A stretch of 55,647 bases of DNA from Afipia sp. (GTDB lineage: Bacteria; Pseudomonadota; Alphaproteobacteria; Rhizobiales; Xanthobacteraceae), in contig JAUSAX010000147.1 of NCBI GenBank assembly GCA_030652315.1, positions 1 to 55,647 of the forward strand. Reading direction: 5' to 3'. How positions within the stretch are numbered: the first letter of the stretch is position 1; every line of letters starts with the position of its first letter. A model generated the notes under the pieces. The model saw only the letters and a list, made by a program, of their open reading frames with translations, ran no database searches and had not been told where the DNA came from. Positions 53,614 to 55,647 of the stretch are shown one piece after another. The translations under genes were made by a program, and so were the position numbers.

Positions 53614-55647
53614 CTAATTCGCCTGCTTTTTGAGAAGAACAACGCCCAGTCCCAACAAGACGGGAATCGCGATGAAGAGAGGTACGAACGAACCAGCCAA
53701 GTCGGAAAATTCGAGCCCCTTGGAGAAGGTACCGCGCGCAATGGTGACGAAATAAGTGGTCGGATAAATCTTCCCGATGAACGCGCCGACTCCCTGAAGG
53801 GACGACACCGGATCGATAAGCCCAGAATATTGCATGGCAGGAATCATTGTCAGCAGGGCCGTACCGAAGATTGCTGCGATCTGACTGGTGATGAAAGCCG
53901 ATATGACAAGGCCCATGCCGGTCGCAGCCACGACATAGAGGAATGCCGCACCGGTGAGCGTCATGAAGCTTCCCGTAAACGGCACGTGGAAAATAAAGAT
54001 CGCAAAGATCACCAGCAGCAAGAAGTTCAGCATCGCAAGCACGACATAAGGGATTTGCTTTCCGATCAGGAATTCCAGTCGCGTGACGGGCGTTGTGTAG
54101 AAATTAATGATGGACCCAAGTTCCTTTTCCCGAACAACGCTGAGTACGGCGAGCATCGTCGGTATCATCAGGAGGAGTAGCGGGATCACGGCGGGCACCA
54201 TCGCCACCAGACTCTTGACGTTCGGGTTGTATCGATAACGAAGCTGGATCTGGAAACTACCCGATGTTGCGGCGCTCCCGTAAAGCTCCCGAGCCTTTTG
54301 GGTCAGCCAATTTGCGTGCATGGCCTGCACATACCCGCTTATGGTTTCAGCGCGCGATGGCATGGCGCCGTCGATCCATGCGCCGATCTGAACATTGCGG
54401 CCGTGTGAGACATCCCGTGCGAACCCTGGAGGTATCTCGATCGCCAAACTAAGTTCGCCGCTGCGCATCCTCTGATCCAGATCGGCATAGTCAGTAATCG
54501 GCGCCTTTTCCGTGAAATAGCGTGAGCCGGCAATTTGGAGAATATAGTCGCGGCTGATCGTGGAGTTGTCACGATCGAGCGCCGCGAAGGAGAGGTTTTC
54601 AACGTCCATCGTGATGCCGTAGCCCAAAACAAACAACAGAATGACGCTGCCAAGCGTGGCGAGCGTGGCGCGTATCGGATCGCGACGCAGTTCGAGCGCC
54701 TCACGCTGAGTGTAGGCGAACATGCGCCGGAAATTGAAAAGCCGATTCGCCGTTGTTCTTCTGTCGACTTTATTCTGTGTGTCAGCTGCCGCGGCCGAAG
54801 ATAGCGGCACAGGCGTTGTTGTGGGGGACGATTTTTCCTTCTGTCCGCTGGCATCCAGGAGATAGGCAACGAAAGCGTCTTCGAGCGTTTTAGCGCTTCT
54901 CTTCTGTGTTATTGCAGCCGGAGTGTCGCTGATCAGGACCTTGCCTGCGTGCATGAGCGAGATGCGGTCGCAACGCTCTGCTTCGTTCATGAAATGCGTG
55001 GAAACGAAAATCGTAACATGATCCTTGCGCGAAAGGTCGGACAGAATTTGCCAGAAGCCATCGCGTGCGACGGGATCGACACCGGATGTCGGCTCGTCAA
55101 GGATCAGGATATCGGGAGAGTGAATCATCGCGACTGCAAGCGATAGTCGTTGACGGATACCGAGCGGCAATGCGTCCGGCAAAGAATCCATAACAGCGGC
55201 GAGATCGAAGCGCTGCGCCATCTCCTGGGTTCGCGCGGGAATTGCATCCAAAGGGATGCTGAATAAACGGGCGTGCAGATCGAGATTCTGCCGAACCGTC
55301 AACTCCGAATATAGCGAGAAGGCTTGCGACATGTAGCCGACACGGCGCCGGACAGTCATATCGTTCGGATCCACTTGGTGTCCGAACAGCCTCGCGTTGC
55401 CCTGGCTGGTCGACAGCAGTCCAGTCAACGCCTTCATTGTCGTTGATTTGCCGCAGCCGTTCGAGCCGAGGAAGCCGAAGATTTCGCCTCGGCTGATGCG
55501 AAAGCTGACGTCATCAACCGCCGTGAAGTCTCCAAAGCGGACGGTAAGATGCTCGGCCTCGATGGCAATCTCTTCATCGTGCTCGAAGGAGCGAGGTGGA
55601 ATCACCACTTCCCTGTAATCCGCACGCTCCTTTTCCGGGAGCAGGCC
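53614..55647 (-). CDS. rbbA: RbbA-like ABC transporter (ATPase-permease fusion), N-terminal part beyond the right edge
   Basis: 678 residues visible; the frame is open to the right edge, and the residues before the GTG at 55608 ([20 protein letters not shown]) match the linker between the two ATPase domains of E. coli RbbA (about 910 residues). The visible part has the second ATPase domain ([69 protein letters not shown]), then an ABC-2 permease domain with a periplasmic insert and five C-terminal helices ([31 protein letters not shown]). Its partner YhhJ follows after 2 bases. RbbA was first linked to ribosomes; an export role is more likely from the fusion. Confidence 0.93.
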   Translation of the reverse strand, partial: GLLPEKERADYREVVIPPRSFEHDEEIAIEAEHLTVRFGDFTAVDDVSFRISRGEIFGFLGSNGCGKSTTMKALTGLLSTSQGNARLFGHQVDPNDMTVRRRVGYMSQAFSLYSELTVRQNLDLHARLFSIPLDAIPARTQEMAQRFDLAAVMDSLPDALPLGIRQRLSLAVAMIHSPDILILDEPTSGVDPVARDGFWQILSDLSRKDHVTIFVSTHFMNEAERCDRISLMHAGKVLISDTPAAITQKRSAKTLEDAFVAYLLDASGQKEKSSPTTTPVPLSSAAAADTQNKVDRRTTANRLFNFRRMFAYTQREALELRRDPIRATLATLGSVILLFVLGYGITMDVENLSFAALDRDNSTISRDYILQIAGSRYFTEKAPITDYADLDQRMRSGELSLAIEIPPGFARDVSHGRNVQIGAWIDGAMPSRAETISGYVQAMHANWLTQKARELYGSAATSGSFQIQLRYRYNPNVKSLVAMVPAVIPLLLLMIPTMLAVLSVVREKELGSIINFYTTPVTRLEFLIGKQIPYVVLAMLNFLLLVIFAIFIFHVPFTGSFMTLTGAAFLYVVAATGMGLVISAFITSQIAAIFGTALLTMIPAMQYSGLIDPVSSLQGVGAFIGKIYPTTYFVTIARGTFSKGLEFSDLAGSFVPLFIAIPVLLGLGVVLLKKQAN

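Noticed and set aside
1..55647. CRISPR array or toxin-antitoxin pair
   Set aside because: No regular direct repeat with spacers and no recognisable toxin-antitoxin pair was seen.

Overview
This window reads as a chromosomal segment from an alphaproteobacterium of the Bradyrhizobium / Rhodopseudomonas / Afipia / Nitrobacter group. The clues are high GC with GC-rich third codon positions, a RegB/RegA (RegS/RegR) pair, MmcB, DUF3551 and DUF1330 proteins, an Irr-like iron control element, and dispersed palindromes typical of that group. No rRNA, CRISPR array or phage structural gene was seen. Species-level assignment is not possible from the sequence alone.

Layout. (1) 1-9.0 kb is a metal/siderophore uptake block: PiuC-like hydroxylase (cut by the left edge), a catecholate-type TonB receptor and a PiuB-like PepSY membrane protein around a divergent, probably iron-controlled promoter, then a second ZnuD-like receptor followed by its own ExbB-ExbD-TonB motor. 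(2) 9.2-15.4 kb is housekeeping: CcdA-like protein plus thioredoxin, Ogt, DUF1304, DUF1330, penicillin-binding protein 1A and a YgjP-type metallopeptidase. (3) 15.7-27.3 kb holds PHA depolymerase, an ABC-2 exporter whose ATPase has lost the Walker A lysine, RegB/RegA, heme oxygenase, MmcB, a VWA protein, a GGDEF/EAL protein and a metallo-hydrolase. (4) 27.4-30.6 kb is a cobalt-type nitrile hydratase operon (alpha-beta-activator, each overlapping by 4 bases) whose alpha subunit carries a histidine/aspartate-rich N-terminus, beside a divergent protein of unknown function and a dodecin. (5) 30.8-46.9 kb is signalling and metabolism: hybrid PAS kinase, DUF3095, YccF, CHAD, cytochrome P450, two chemotaxis receptors flanking an acyl-CoA ligase/enoyl-reductase-like pair. 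(6) 47.2-55.6 kb looks like accessory DNA: a sulfatase-fold transferase, a 3'-truncated tRNA-Arg(CCG) 247 bases before an intact tRNA-Arg(CCG), a ZntA-like P-type ATPase, a decayed tyrosine recombinase, and a YhhJ-RbbA ABC exporter that runs off the right edge.

How the genes work together. Block 1 is close to a self-contained uptake machine: two outer-membrane receptors, the energising complex and two accessory iron proteins, separated by hairpins and each with its own candidate operator. RegB/RegA beside heme oxygenase and the CcdA/thioredoxin pair give a redox and heme theme, though no shared control is visible. The main oddities are the Walker A K60E change, the His-rich nitrile hydratase tail, the twin composite palindromes pressed against the phaZ ribosome binding site, and the tRNA-Arg duplication with a dead recombinase nearby, which suggests an old island boundary.
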